The translations under genes were made by a program, and so were the position numbers. Source: Pontibacter arcticus (lineage in GTDB: Bacteria > Bacteroidota > Bacteroidia > Cytophagales > Hymenobacteraceae). From it: a stretch of DNA of 64,000 nt. Below are positions 26,321 to 35,430 of the stretch, in pieces (position 1 is the stretch's first letter; each line of letters opens with the position of its first letter). Under the pieces are notes generated by a model. That model saw only the letters and a program-made list of their open reading frames with translations, was not told where the DNA came from and did no database searches. The stretch is taken from the NCBI RefSeq assembly GCF_003284895.1, contig NZ_QMDV01000002.1:186001-250000 (forward strand), given 5' to 3'.

Positions 26321-28327
26321 TTAAAGAGCCAACGTTTTAACCTTATCCTCTCCTGAAATTTCGTTAACAGCATTTTGTATTTTCGGAAGCAGAATCGTAA
26401 ACGTGCTGCCTTTTCCGGGCTGGCTGTCTACCTTCATTTTACCATTCATACTTTGCAGCAGTTCGTAACTGAATACAAGTCCAAGGCCTGTTCCTTTTTC
26501 CTGTTGCGTTCCTAAGGTCGAAAAGCGTTTTTCTGTAAACAGATTACTGACATTTTCTGCCGCAATGCCTTCGCCTGCATCTATTACGTGGATGGCCACT
26601 GCAGTATCCAGTAGGTTTGCTTCGAGGCGTATCTCTCCATCAGGCTGCGTAAATTTTATCGCATTTGTTACCAGATTGCGCAGCACAAAACTGAGCCGTT
26701 CTTTATCGGCTGTCACGCTGAAATCTGGATTTATAATAAGCTGAATTTTAATGTTTTTTATACTTGCCTGGGCTTCCGTTTCGCTGATTACGGTAGCTGC
26801 CAGCTTAGCTATATTAAGTTCTTCCAGGGCCAGGGTAGAGGCTTCCAGTTGTGCCTTGGCCCAAATAAGTAAATTCTGAAGCATGTTGGCAGCCGTTACC
26901 ATTTCTTTTTCAAGCAACCCGAAAATAACTTTGATCCGTTCTTCCGTCAGGGAGGGAGAGTTGGCCAGGCTCAGGATACCTTTCAACGAATTTAATGGCG
27001 CACGCAAATCATGCGAAATAATAGAGAAGATTTTATTTTTGAAGGTGCTATGTTTTTCCAGGGCTTCGTTTTGCTGTTGTAAAAGTAAGGCCTGGGTAGC
27101 CAGATCGTCTTTCTGTGTACTGATGAGGACATGTTGTTGCAGCAGTTTAGAGTTAACTTCTACCAGATCGGTATGCGTTTTTCTGATCTTTTTCCGGCTT
27201 ATATAAAGAATCAGAAACGAGATTAACAACAGGATGATGATAACACCGCCTAAAACCAGAATAAGCTGCTGCTGCGCAATCATCAGCCCTTGTTTTTCTT
27301 TTTCGGCTTCGAGGCGTTGTAAGGCTTCTTCCCGGCCTTCTGCTTCGTACCTTGCCGTTATTTCTGCTGCCGCTTTCTGCTGGCTTTCAAGATCTAGTCT
27401 GGCCTCATGTTTGGCTATAATAACCATTAACTGATAGGCAGGCTCAAACTGACGCATCGAGGCATAAATCTGCTGTAAAAGCTGGGCGGCTGCCGAGATT
27501 TTCTTACTGGAGTTAGTGGCCAGTGAGGCGTCGTAGCTTTGCTTTGCTGTTGCCAGTGCTTTTAACGTATCGCCGGTTGCCAGGTAAATATTGGCGATAC
27601 TTCCCAGTGTGGTTGGTAAGAGCATCTGGTTGCCTATTGATCTGTTAAGCTGAATGGACTGATATAAGTAGGGCAAACCCTGAGCCGGTTCAGCAAGGTT
27701 CAGGTGGATGTTGCCGATATTATGCAGGTTGATCGCCTGGCTTTGTACATCGCCTAAAGCAGCCTGCAGCATAACCGCTTTTTGAAAATAGCGAAGTGCT
27801 TTTCTGTAATTGCCTTCTATTTCGTAGAGGTTGCCTAAGTTGTTATAGGTTTTCCCCAGCCAGCTTTTATTTGTTGTTTTGGTAGCCAGTTCTAAGGCCG
27901 TGGTGTAATGTAATTGGGCGTTTGTGGTATCATCCAGCTTAAAATACATAATGCCCAGCATATTCTGGGCACCAAACATAATCGTCGTATCCTGTAGCTG
28001 CGTGCCAATTTTAAGCGCGCTGAAGGCACGGTTAAGCCCTCTGTCGTACTGGCCTAAGATCAGGTTGCCCCTGGATAAGAGTAAAAGGGCTTTTGCTTTA
28101 CCCAAGTGATTTTTTGCTTTGGTTGCCATTGCCAAAGCCTGTGTAGCATGCTTAATGCCGCGCATGGCATCTTGCCCAAAATAGGCAGTAGCCAGTGCAT
28201 TGTGCAGCCTGATCCGGGTTGTGTCAGAAGTGGCTAACCGGAGTTTCTGAATCAGTGAGTCCGTTTTGGCCGGCTGAGCTGTTGCAATACCGGTTATCAG
28301 TAACAGTGAAATAAGTAATAAACGCAT
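26321..28327 (-). CDS. TPR-containing sensor histidine kinase (A)
   Basis: A 668-residue hybrid of a secreted TPR sensor region and a cytoplasmic kinase. Order: signal peptide (1-18), about six TPR units (about 30-310, for example YNNLGNLYEIEGNYRKALRYF), a short coiled coil, one membrane helix (about 352-375), then HisKA with the phosphorylated His439 in ISHDLRAPL, and HATPase with NLVTNAIKF, DAGEGI and GTGLGL. No response regulator is adjacent. Kinase B at 29295-31274 has the same architecture and is probably a paralogue. Confidence 0.93.
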   Translation of the reverse strand: MRLLLISLLLITGIATAQPAKTDSLIQKLRLATSDTTRIRLHNALATAYFGQDAMRGIKHATQALAMATKAKNHLGKAKALLLLSRGNLILGQYDRGLNRAFSALKIGTQLQDTTIMFGAQNMLGIMYFKLDDTTNAQLHYTTALELATKTTNKSWLGKTYNNLGNLYEIEGNYRKALRYFQKAVMLQAALGDVQSQAINLHNIGNIHLNLAEPAQGLPYLYQSIQLNRSIGNQMLLPTTLGSIANIYLATGDTLKALATAKQSYDASLATNSSKKISAAAQLLQQIYASMRQFEPAYQLMVIIAKHEARLDLESQQKAAAEITARYEAEGREEALQRLEAEKEKQGLMIAQQQLILVLGGVIIILLLISFLILYISRKKIRKTHTDLVEVNSKLLQQHVLISTQKDDLATQALLLQQQNEALEKHSTFKNKIFSIISHDLRAPLNSLKGILSLANSPSLTEERIKVIFGLLEKEMVTAANMLQNLLIWAKAQLEASTLALEELNIAKLAATVISETEAQASIKNIKIQLIINPDFSVTADKERLSFVLRNLVTNAIKFTQPDGEIRLEANLLDTAVAIHVIDAGEGIAAENVSNLFTEKRFSTLGTQQEKGTGLGLVFSYELLQSMNGKMKVDSQPGKGSTFTILLPKIQNAVNEISGEDKVKTLAL

Positions 28328-28781
28328 ACCTTTTATGTTTAAAATAAACCAGGCAAATCAGCTCATCTTGTTTGATTTCTATTCCATACAATTTTAACTG
28401 TAGGAACATTCAATTGCGTATGGTTATTTGATGAACAAGTTACAGAATAAAGCGTAACTGCACTTCTAACAGGTACCTATATACTGTTCGCATCAACTTT
28501 TATTAACTGGGAAAGCCAGAACAAGCGCACCTAAAGCGTGCTTTCAAGAGAGTTCGAACTCTTCTTGCAACACAAAATTATGATTCTGTAAAGTGATTTT
28601 ATACTTTATAAGTACAGGAAGCAGAATATTACTTAACCGTTTTTAAAGTAGTTTCTACTAGATAAAGAAGTGAGGCATTACAGCAGTAAAAGAAGGAAAA
28701 GGGCGCTATAAGCCATCAGTAGCTCGCTTTACATTAGGTCGCTTTACATTAGGCCTGGAAGCAGACAACTTAAGAAGGGTA
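28328..28781. other. Gene-free stretch with a 15-base tandem duplication
   Basis: No convincing gene on either strand. The only structure I see is TCGCTTTACATTAGG twice in direct tandem (28724-28738 and 28739-28753). One AAGTATA copy lies near 28600. Confidence 0.5.
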
Positions 28782-29042
28782 TTATGGCAGTGCTTCGAGT
28801 GGGGGCTGCGTATCTGTTGCCAGGTATAGTTGTTTCAGTTTTGCAATGCCCGGCGCGTTTATCTCGTCTCCCTCACCCAAAAGTACATGCAGCTCAGCTA
28901 ACAAAGCCGGATCGCTTACATACATGCGGTCTAGGTATACGCCATCCTTAAAAAACCGGCAATAGGTACGCTCTGTGTTGCGCGTAAGTATGATCAGGTC
29001 AGAAGAAAGCAGATTATTTAAAAAAATAGTTAATTCGGGCAT
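28782..29042 (-). CDS. Small protein of unknown function (86 aa)
   Basis: A soluble 86-residue protein without recognisable domain, rich in Leu and acidic residues. It lies between the two TPR kinases, on the same strand. Upstream there is a clear -7 element (TAGTTTTG on the minus strand, 29092-29085) and a Crp/Fnr-type palindrome at 29115-29128, at the same spacing as in front of the persulfide-dioxygenase gene. That regulation is the best support that it is a real gene. Confidence 0.65.
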   Translation of the reverse strand: MPELTIFLNNLLSSDLIILTRNTERTYCRFFKDGVYLDRMYVSDPALLAELHVLLGEGDEINAPGIAKLKQLYLATDTQPPLEALP

Positions 29043-29084
29043 GGGCGTAGTATTGGTAGGCTATGGCTAATAGAAACAGGAAAA

Positions 29085-29092
29085 CAAAACTA
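29085..29092 (-). promoter_or_regulatory. -7 promoter element of the 86-aa gene
   Basis: Minus-strand TAGTTTTG (TAnnTTTG), 42 bases before the start codon, with its TA 29.5 bases from the centre of the palindrome at 29115-29128. Confidence 0.5.
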
Positions 29093-29114
29093 ACTTCGGG
29101 TGTGGGTGTAACAT

Positions 29115-29128
29115 ATGATGTTCGTCAT
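29115..29128 (-). promoter_or_regulatory. Crp/Fnr-type palindrome upstream of the 86-aa gene
   Basis: ATGAT-GTTC-GTCAT, centre 29121.5. The distance to the -7 element implies a centre near -43 from the start of transcription, close to the class II activator position. Confidence 0.6.
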
Positions 29129-29294
29129 GCTTTCTGAGTTTAATGTCCTTTTTAAGGAAATTGGAAGGAGAACAATTGTCAGTTTATTGTCTGATTTGTG
29201 ATCAGGCTGCTACACTTGTGTAAAGCCACCTGCAACGAAGTTGAAAGTATACTTTAAATGCTGCGCTTCCAAACAACCCAGATCAGAGCTAACC

Positions 29295-31274
29295 TTATAC
29301 AGTTTCCATTAATTCAGGCTGGTTAAGCTGTACAGAAAAGGGTGCAGCAGGTAGCGTTACAAAAAAAGTACTACCCACATTTTCCACGCTCGATACGTTT
29401 ATACTTCCTCCCATACTTTCAGCCAGGTCTTTGCAAAACTTTAACCCCAGACCTGTTCCTTTCTCCCTGGCTGTGCCGAGTGTGGTAAAGCGAACAGTAT
29501 CGCTAAACAGCTTGCCTATGTTGTGTGGGGCAATTCCGCGCCCGTTATCACGTACCGAAAGTATAACTTGGTTTTGAGATACCTTTGCATCAACCGCTAT
29601 AATACCACCTTCAGACGTAAACTTGATCGCGTTCAGTACTAAATTGCGCACAATAAAATTAAGCCTTTCCTGGTCTGCCAGCGCCACTGCCATAGCGGGT
29701 ACCTTGTTTTCTAAACTGATTTTCTTTTCGTGTGCCTGGCTACTTACAAAAGCCAGATTCGCTTCTGCAAGTGAGTGTAAACTGATGTTTTCCACTACTA
29801 CGGCAGCGCCATCCAACTGGGTCTTGGACCAATCAAGCAGGTTACTGAGCATCCCGAGCACCACATCTACTTCCCGTTGCAGCATACCAAACATACGCTT
29901 GATTTCTTCCGGAGACATAGGGCGTACCTGTACTAAATTTAGCAAGCCCTTTAAAGAAGTAAGCGGACTTCTCATATCATGCGATACGATCGTGAACAGC
30001 TTGTCTTTCATCAGGTTGCTTTCTTCGAGGCTTTTGTTCTGCTTGGCAATGGTCCGGTTCAGGGTATCCAGCTCACGGGCACTTTTCTCGATTGCTTCGT
30101 TTTTGATGGCGAGCATGTTACCGTATGCACGTGCCTTTTTATAGTTTTTAAACCACATCAGCGCCAAAAATGCCAGTAAAACAAGGGCTAGCGCTACCAC
30201 AGAAAGTATACTTCGGGTGAGGAGCTGTTTTTGTGCAGCTTCCTGGGTTTGCAATTCATTACGCATTTTTGCTTCCTGGATTTCCTTCAACAAAGTCGAA
30301 AAGTCCAGGGCATAACTGTTGCCTTGCTCAAATACCTGTTTTTGCTTTTGTATAAGCTTGTCCTGCCAGACTATAATCTGTTTATGATCCTGTAACTGCC
30401 TGTGTACAGCCAGCATGCTTTCCATGGCTTTTATTTCGATAGCAGAGGCTTTAACTGCCTGCGCATCGTTTAAAGCAGCTAATGCCCATTTGCCGGCTTC
30501 CTCATACTTTTTTTCCTGAAGGGCGATCAGCGCGAAATCACTTTTCGTTTGTGCCAGTCCGTACTTGTCTCCACGTTTTTCATCCAGGGCATAAGCTACC
30601 TGCAAATATTTTTTTGCCAATGGCAGGTTCTTTTTTTTCAGGTAAACCTGCCCCATGTTATAGTTCGCTTTTTTCAGGCCATAGCTATAACCCAGCAATT
30701 CACTTTCCAGTAAAGCACGCTCGAAATAGGCCTTTGCGATCTTCAGTTCGTTCTGTTGAAGTTTAACGAGCCCCAGGCTGTTAACAATGTTGATTATGTC
30801 CTCTTTATAGCCCAGCGTGCTGTAACTGTGCATTGCTTCCTGGTAAAGCCTTTCAGCTTCGGTTAAATTACCATTCTGCAGCAATGCATTTGCTATCTGT
30901 TGGTTTGCCCGTGCAATATTAAAGGTATCGTTGGCCGCCCGGCTTACTTCCAGCGCCTGGTAGTACAGCGACAAGGCTTTTTTAGTAAAATTATATTGCT
31001 GGTAAATGCCACCTTCATATAAATACCTGACCGCTATACCCTTTTGGTAACCTTGCTGCGTTGCTAACCGGTATGCTTCGTCTAAAAGAGCAAAAGCTGT
31101 ATCCAGGTTGCTGTATTTAGCGGTAAATGCTGCCTCATTCAACGAATCGATGGTAGCATTGATCTTGATTTGTGAGGAGGAAAGAGGCTGTTTTCGAACT
31201 TGGTGGGGAGCAGAGTCCCAGACGTTAAGCAGCAAACTGTTAATAAAAAAAGAGAGAAGTAATACTATATGCAT
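29295..31274 (-). CDS. TPR-containing sensor histidine kinase (B)
   Basis: A 659-residue kinase of the same design as kinase A: signal segment (1-17), about six TPR units (about 45-300), coiled coil, membrane helix (about 350-372), a second coiled coil, HisKA with His432 in VSHDMRSPL, then NLVLNAIKF, DNGRGI and GTGLGLKFCKDLAESMGG. It likely transmits a periplasmic or envelope signal to a response regulator encoded elsewhere. The downstream 250 bases up to the 86-aa gene contain AAGTATACTT at 29247. Confidence 0.93.
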   Translation of the reverse strand: MHIVLLLSFFINSLLLNVWDSAPHQVRKQPLSSSQIKINATIDSLNEAAFTAKYSNLDTAFALLDEAYRLATQQGYQKGIAVRYLYEGGIYQQYNFTKKALSLYYQALEVSRAANDTFNIARANQQIANALLQNGNLTEAERLYQEAMHSYSTLGYKEDIINIVNSLGLVKLQQNELKIAKAYFERALLESELLGYSYGLKKANYNMGQVYLKKKNLPLAKKYLQVAYALDEKRGDKYGLAQTKSDFALIALQEKKYEEAGKWALAALNDAQAVKASAIEIKAMESMLAVHRQLQDHKQIIVWQDKLIQKQKQVFEQGNSYALDFSTLLKEIQEAKMRNELQTQEAAQKQLLTRSILSVVALALVLLAFLALMWFKNYKKARAYGNMLAIKNEAIEKSARELDTLNRTIAKQNKSLEESNLMKDKLFTIVSHDMRSPLTSLKGLLNLVQVRPMSPEEIKRMFGMLQREVDVVLGMLSNLLDWSKTQLDGAAVVVENISLHSLAEANLAFVSSQAHEKKISLENKVPAMAVALADQERLNFIVRNLVLNAIKFTSEGGIIAVDAKVSQNQVILSVRDNGRGIAPHNIGKLFSDTVRFTTLGTAREKGTGLGLKFCKDLAESMGGSINVSSVENVGSTFFVTLPAAPFSVQLNQPELMETV

Positions 31275-31625
31275 AAAAAAGGTGCGTCAAAAAATCAGGC
31301 CAATTTGCTAAAACTAATTAACGGTATTGTACCATAATCAGGATGGCGAAATTTTATACCGTAAATGTACTTATTTTTATAGAGTAAAATGATTTAATCT
31401 TCTTAAACGTAATGGTAAATCTGTTTACGCACTACAAACAGCTTGCCATCTTATTTGTTTACTCTTATATAGTAAAATTTAAAAGTTTATTAAATAAACT
31501 TGCAACGGATTTATAAATTGGATAAAATTAATATTTTAGTATTATAATAGTAGGAATTGGGAAGAGGCGGAGCGTTGATAATTCAATTTCAGAGGTAGTG
31601 TTTATAAGGCAGTACGTTAGTAATG

Positions 31626-31689
31626 ATGATTTGAATAATAAAAAGGGCAGAGAGTTTCCGCTCTCTGCCCTTTTTATTATTCAAATCAT
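31626..31689. terminator. Perfect 29-base hairpin terminator
   Basis: Arms 31626-31654 and 31661-31689 are exact complements around a 6-base loop (TTTCCG). The GC-rich part next to the loop (GGGCAGAGAG) is flanked by A5/T5, so it can end transcription in both directions. It lies 100 bases past the stop of the TlpA-like gene. The rest of the 31275-31788 gap is AT-rich and holds no gene I can support. Confidence 0.85.
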
Positions 31690-31788
31690 TTCACCGGCTT
31701 AGTCTGGCCTTTGTTCGGAAATATAAGTGGCCATAATTTTAAGGGGCATCCGAAGCTGATCTTGCCTTAAAAACAACCTGGCTTAATT

Positions 31789-32424
31789 TTACTCTTTTAC
31801 CATATTCTGCAGAAATTCTATCACCTCCGGAGTATTGTAATCGGCCATGCCTTCCTGTTTGGCTACTATCTTGCCGGCCGGCGAAATAATGAAAGTAGTA
31901 GGAATGGCTGTGGAGTAAAACTCCTGCGGAAACTGGCTGGCTGGCATGTATACCGGGAAAGTATACTTTTTCCTGTCGATAAATTTCTTCACTTTGGCCA
32001 TACCGCCTTCATCAACCGAAAGCATTACGAAAGCAATTTTATCTGAGCCAACCTTATCGTATAATTGCTGGATGTTGGGCATTTCGGCAATGCAGGGTGG
32101 GCACCAGGTGGCCCAGATGTTCAGGAATACCACTTTGCCTTTCAGGCTTTCAAACGCAATCTGCCTGCCCTGCATATCTACCATCTTAAATCCAGCGCCA
32201 GCCATTTCTGAGTTGGCAACTGCTGCGGCATTTGCAACAGCCTTGGCATCCGGGTTCTGAAGCGCTTCCGGTACATCGGCATTTTTGATGCCGGTTGCCA
32301 AAAGCAAACGCTGTACCTGCCCGATGGCTTCGGTGTGCAGGCCGGTAAGGTATAAAATCCCGAAAATGCCCAGCATCACGGCCCAGCCCGGAATATCTTT
32401 CAGCGAAAATTTATTTTTTAACAT
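31789..32424 (-). CDS. Membrane-anchored TlpA/ResA-like thioredoxin
   Basis: A 211-residue protein with an uncleaved N-terminal membrane helix (about 12-28) and a periplasmic thioredoxin domain with the active site WCPPC (Cys108, Cys111) and the cis-Pro region AIPTTF. Such proteins reduce disulfides in exported proteins, for example in cytochrome c maturation. It leads the minus-strand sulfur cluster's downstream end, 123 bases after the small YeeE half, so it may act on sulfur carriers; that link is inference. Confidence 0.92.
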   Translation of the reverse strand: MLKNKFSLKDIPGWAVMLGIFGILYLTGLHTEAIGQVQRLLLATGIKNADVPEALQNPDAKAVANAAAVANSEMAGAGFKMVDMQGRQIAFESLKGKVVFLNIWATWCPPCIAEMPNIQQLYDKVGSDKIAFVMLSVDEGGMAKVKKFIDRKKYTFPVYMPASQFPQEFYSTAIPTTFIISPAGKIVAKQEGMADYNTPEVIEFLQNMVKE

Positions 32425-32547
32425 ATGGTTGATTTTTAATTTAAGTATATACTGCTGAACGCTTTATGTAACTCCGGAAACAAAGGTGCAAAAAGGTATA
32501 ACTCTGCCTGGTTGATCTAAAGTATAAAACTGCCCTATGTTACATTA

Positions 32548-32961
32548 TTAATGTGGCAGCCTGTCTTTGATAACGCCGTATGTAAACGTTCCGGCAAGCG
32601 CCCCAAGTATGGCCAGTAAAAAAGCCCAGTAGCCGTGCCCCACATTTACAAACAACGGGCCCGGGCAAGCCCCGGTCAGGGCCCAGCCTAATCCGAAAAC
32701 GGATCCCCCGATCAGGTAGCGCGCAACTGACATTTCTTTTGGTGTGAACGTGATAGGGTTGCCTTCAAAATCGCGGAGTTTATACTTTTTAATAGCATAG
32801 ACCATGAGCACGCCCAGCACAACAGCCGTACCAATAATGCCATACATATGAAACGATTGAAAACGGAACATCTCCTGTATCCGGAACCACGAAATTGCTT
32901 CGGATTTGCTCATCACAACTCCGAAAAGTATTCCGGCAAGTATAAATTTTAGTCCATTCAC
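32548..32961 (-). CDS. YeeE/YedE sulfur transporter, C-terminal-half protein
   Basis: A 137-residue membrane protein with about four helices and the conserved cysteine motif LTGACPGPL of YeeE/YedE (thiosulfate and sulfur-compound importers). In many bacteria one long YeeE carries both halves; here the other half is the 185-aa gene just upstream (47 bases away). The pair likely forms one channel. Confidence 0.9.
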   Translation of the reverse strand: MNGLKFILAGILFGVVMSKSEAISWFRIQEMFRFQSFHMYGIIGTAVVLGVLMVYAIKKYKLRDFEGNPITFTPKEMSVARYLIGGSVFGLGWALTGACPGPLFVNVGHGYWAFLLAILGALAGTFTYGVIKDRLPH

Positions 32962-33008
32962 GGCCTTAATATTTTTTATGTTGAAGAAATTAGACAGACC
33001 TGTTTTCC

Positions 33009-33566
33009 TTAGAAAATAAGCGGAAGTATAACCCAGGTAGTGAACAGCCCGCCAATAAAGAAACCAATTACGGCAATAAGCGAAGGCAACTGCAGGTTAG
33101 AAAGGCCACTAATGGCATGACCCGATGTGCAGCCCCCTGCATAACGCGTCCCGAAGCCGATGGCAAAACCACCCAGCAACAGCATCAGAAAACCTTTCAG
33201 GGTAAAAACTGCCTCCAGGCTAAAGAGTTCTGCGGGTTGCAAACCTTGGGGCACTGCAATACCAAGTGCGCTTAAGTCTTCAATGGTTGCCTGCGATATC
33301 TGAACGGCCTCGCCGCTCGATAAATATTCGGATGCCACATACCCGCCGATAACCGAACCTGTCAGGAACAGCAGATTCCAGGTTTGGGCACGCCAGTCAA
33401 AATCAAAGAATTTTACTTTTTTACCGGCACCACAGGCAGCGCAAATAATGCGCAGGTTCGATGAAAAACCAAACGATTTACCAAAGAACAACAACACGAA
33501 CATGACCAACGCAATAACAAAACCCGAGGTATACCAAGGCCAGGGCTGGCTCAAAAATTCTAACAT
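33009..33566 (-). CDS. YeeE/YedE sulfur transporter, N-terminal-half protein
   Basis: A 185-residue membrane protein with about five helices and the YeeE motif RYAGGCTSGHAISG (conserved Cys). An added loop has ICAACGAGKK, a Cys-x2-Cys that could carry or pass on sulfur. It is the first gene of the transporter pair. A Crp/Fnr-type palindrome (33689-33702) with a -7-like element at the same spacing as two others lies upstream. Confidence 0.9.
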   Translation of the reverse strand: MLEFLSQPWPWYTSGFVIALVMFVLLFFGKSFGFSSNLRIICAACGAGKKVKFFDFDWRAQTWNLLFLTGSVIGGYVASEYLSSGEAVQISQATIEDLSALGIAVPQGLQPAELFSLEAVFTLKGFLMLLLGGFAIGFGTRYAGGCTSGHAISGLSNLQLPSLIAVIGFFIGGLFTTWVILPLIF

Positions 33567-33688
33567 AACACGTTTATTTTTAATTTATTAAGCTATTCAG
33601 GCAACACAGGTTAGCTTCTTGTTACCCGAACAACTTGGTATTTATACTTTCGATAGCACAAAGGTCGGTATACTTTTCTGGTTTGTAT

Positions 33689-33702
33689 GTGATATAAGTC
33701 AC
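33689..33702 (-). promoter_or_regulatory. Crp/Fnr-type palindrome upstream of the YeeE pair
   Basis: GTGAT-ATAA-GTCAC, centre 33695.5. On the minus strand GACCTTTG (33666-33659) takes the place of TAnnTTTG at exactly the same 29.5-base distance as at the two other class II-like sites; only the first base of the -7 element differs from consensus. Confidence 0.6.
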
Positions 33703-33712
33703 GCTGGCAGAC

Positions 33713-34564
33713 TTAGGTGAAGAATAGCTCTTTAATGATAATATATAGGCCCATTACCAGCACAAACCAGCCAAAGGAAGTCTTCAGTTTATCGGCGTGT
33801 ATTTTAGTGGAAAGGAATGTGCCAACAAAAATACCGGCAATGGATATGGTAGAGAAAATGCCCAGCAGAAGCCAGTCGATCTCATAATTATAAATGTCAC
33901 CAATAAAGCCGAACAGAGATTTTACGGCAATGATGAGCAGCGAAGTGCCCACCGCCATTTTCATATCGAGTTTACTGAAAAGTACGAGCGCCGGAATGAT
34001 CAAAAAACCGCCGCCTGCACCCACCAGACCCGTAAGTGTACCTACCACAAGGCCTTCGGCTAGAATACCGCCGTAATTAAACTTAGGTTTCGGGTGACGT
34101 TCTGCAGGCTTGGTTTGTGTTATAGCGGGTTCGGTGTCCATGTTCTCGTCTGCCACATCGGCCGGCGCTTTTTTCTTTTTGATCATCGATACAGACGCAA
34201 ATACCATCAGTCCGGCAAACAGCAGCATCAGCAGCACACCTTTTGTAACTGCCAGATCGCCAACAGAAAAGAGGTTCTCCGGGATGGCTGGCACCAGGAA
34301 GCGGCGCGTTAAGAAAACCGCCATTATGGAAGGCAAGCCAAAGACAACAGCTGTTTTTAAGCTGACAAGGCCTTTCTGATAGAACTTATAAGAGCCTACC
34401 AAACTGGTTAAGCCCACTATAAACAGCGAATATGCTGTGGAAATAACCGGACTCAGTCCCATTAAATAAACCAGTACAGGTACCGTAAGTATGGAGCCGC
34501 CGCCGCCGATCAGACCCAGAGATAAACCAATAAACAAGGCAGCGATGTAGCCAAGTATTTCCAT
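33713..34564 (-). CDS. TauE/SafE-family sulfite/sulfur exporter
   Basis: A 283-residue inner-membrane protein of two homologous halves, each opening with a glycine-rich motif (GLSLGLIGGGGSILTVP and VGTLTGLVGAGGGFLIIP), and about eight helices with a charged cytoplasmic linker (about 125-160, KKKKAPADVADENMDTE). The family moves sulfite or organosulfonates. It lies between the YeeE pair and the Crp/Fnr gene, all on the minus strand. Confidence 0.9.
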   Translation of the reverse strand: MEILGYIAALFIGLSLGLIGGGGSILTVPVLVYLMGLSPVISTAYSLFIVGLTSLVGSYKFYQKGLVSLKTAVVFGLPSIMAVFLTRRFLVPAIPENLFSVGDLAVTKGVLLMLLFAGLMVFASVSMIKKKKAPADVADENMDTEPAITQTKPAERHPKPKFNYGGILAEGLVVGTLTGLVGAGGGFLIIPALVLFSKLDMKMAVGTSLLIIAVKSLFGFIGDIYNYEIDWLLLGIFSTISIAGIFVGTFLSTKIHADKLKTSFGWFVLVMGLYIIIKELFFT

Positions 34565-34677
34565 TCGTTGTTAATTTTTCCGTTGTAATGATACAAAAGT
34601 ATACCCTGTAATAAAGAGTGGCAGTGACTCGTATTACAGAAGAAGTTATTCCGTTATTAAGTAAGTAAAATCAGGAG

Positions 34678-35325
34678 CTATACTTTTTCCAGATCGTGCA
34701 CCTGAATGTAATTGCGGTTTAACGTAATGGCCCCGGTTTGTTCCAGCTTTTTAAGTAACCTCGAAATAACCTCGCGGGAGCTGCTGAGCTCGGTTGCGAT
34801 TTGCTGGTGCGAAAGCCTGATCTGCTTGCCGCTTACTTTTACATGGCGTTTCAAGTAAAAAAGCAGGCGCTCGTCCAGGCCCTTAAAAGCGATGCTATCC
34901 AGTGTCTGCAACAGTTCCTCGAAACGCTGGCGGTACGAAGCAATTACAAAGTTATGCCAGCTTTTATACCTGGCCAGCCACAACTCCGACAAGTGCGACG
35001 GTATCAAAATGATCTCAGCATCATCTACCGCTTTTACCCTGATCTGGCTCTGCGTATCTCTGGCAGAGCACATCATGGAAAGTGCACAGGCGTTGCCAGG
35101 CTCCAGGTAATACATCAGAAACTCCTTTCCTTCGTCGTCTTCGCGGTATACTTTCAGGAGGCCTTCGGAGAGCAACACTGTAGAAGTAATATACTGGCCG
35201 GTGCGCAGGGCTTCTTCGCCTTCTTTCAGGTGTTTGAAAGTACTATGTGCCAGAATCTCCTCACGTAAGGGTTGCTCCAGTTGCGCGAAGTGCTGCAGAA
35301 ATGCGCTTTTATCCAGGTTTTCCAT
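34678..35325 (-). CDS. Crp/Fnr-family transcriptional regulator
   Basis: A 215-residue regulator with an N-terminal cyclic-nucleotide-binding-like beta-barrel (about 20-125) and a C-terminal winged helix (SHQQIATELSSSREVISRLLKKLEQTGAI, about 170-200). The recognition helix SREVISR has the Arg-Glu...Arg pattern that contacts GTGA-type half-sites. The N-terminus lacks the four-Cys Fe-S motif of FNR; only Cys residues in PGNACALSMMCS are present, so it may sense heme-bound NO, a persulfide or another signal. It is the obvious candidate to bind the RTGAY-N4-RTCAY palindromes in this window. Confidence 0.93.
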   Translation of the reverse strand: MENLDKSAFLQHFAQLEQPLREEILAHSTFKHLKEGEEALRTGQYITSTVLLSEGLLKVYREDDEGKEFLMYYLEPGNACALSMMCSARDTQSQIRVKAVDDAEIILIPSHLSELWLARYKSWHNFVIASYRQRFEELLQTLDSIAFKGLDERLLFYLKRHVKVSGKQIRLSHQQIATELSSSREVISRLLKKLEQTGAITLNRNYIQVHDLEKV

Positions 35326-35430
35326 AAGCTTGCTCTATACGTAGTTCTTACGTAACCGGTCCTGATGTATTTATACTTCATCGCCAGTTTAGAAAGAGTA
35401 AAGCTACCAGGTATACTTTGAAATCAGCCT

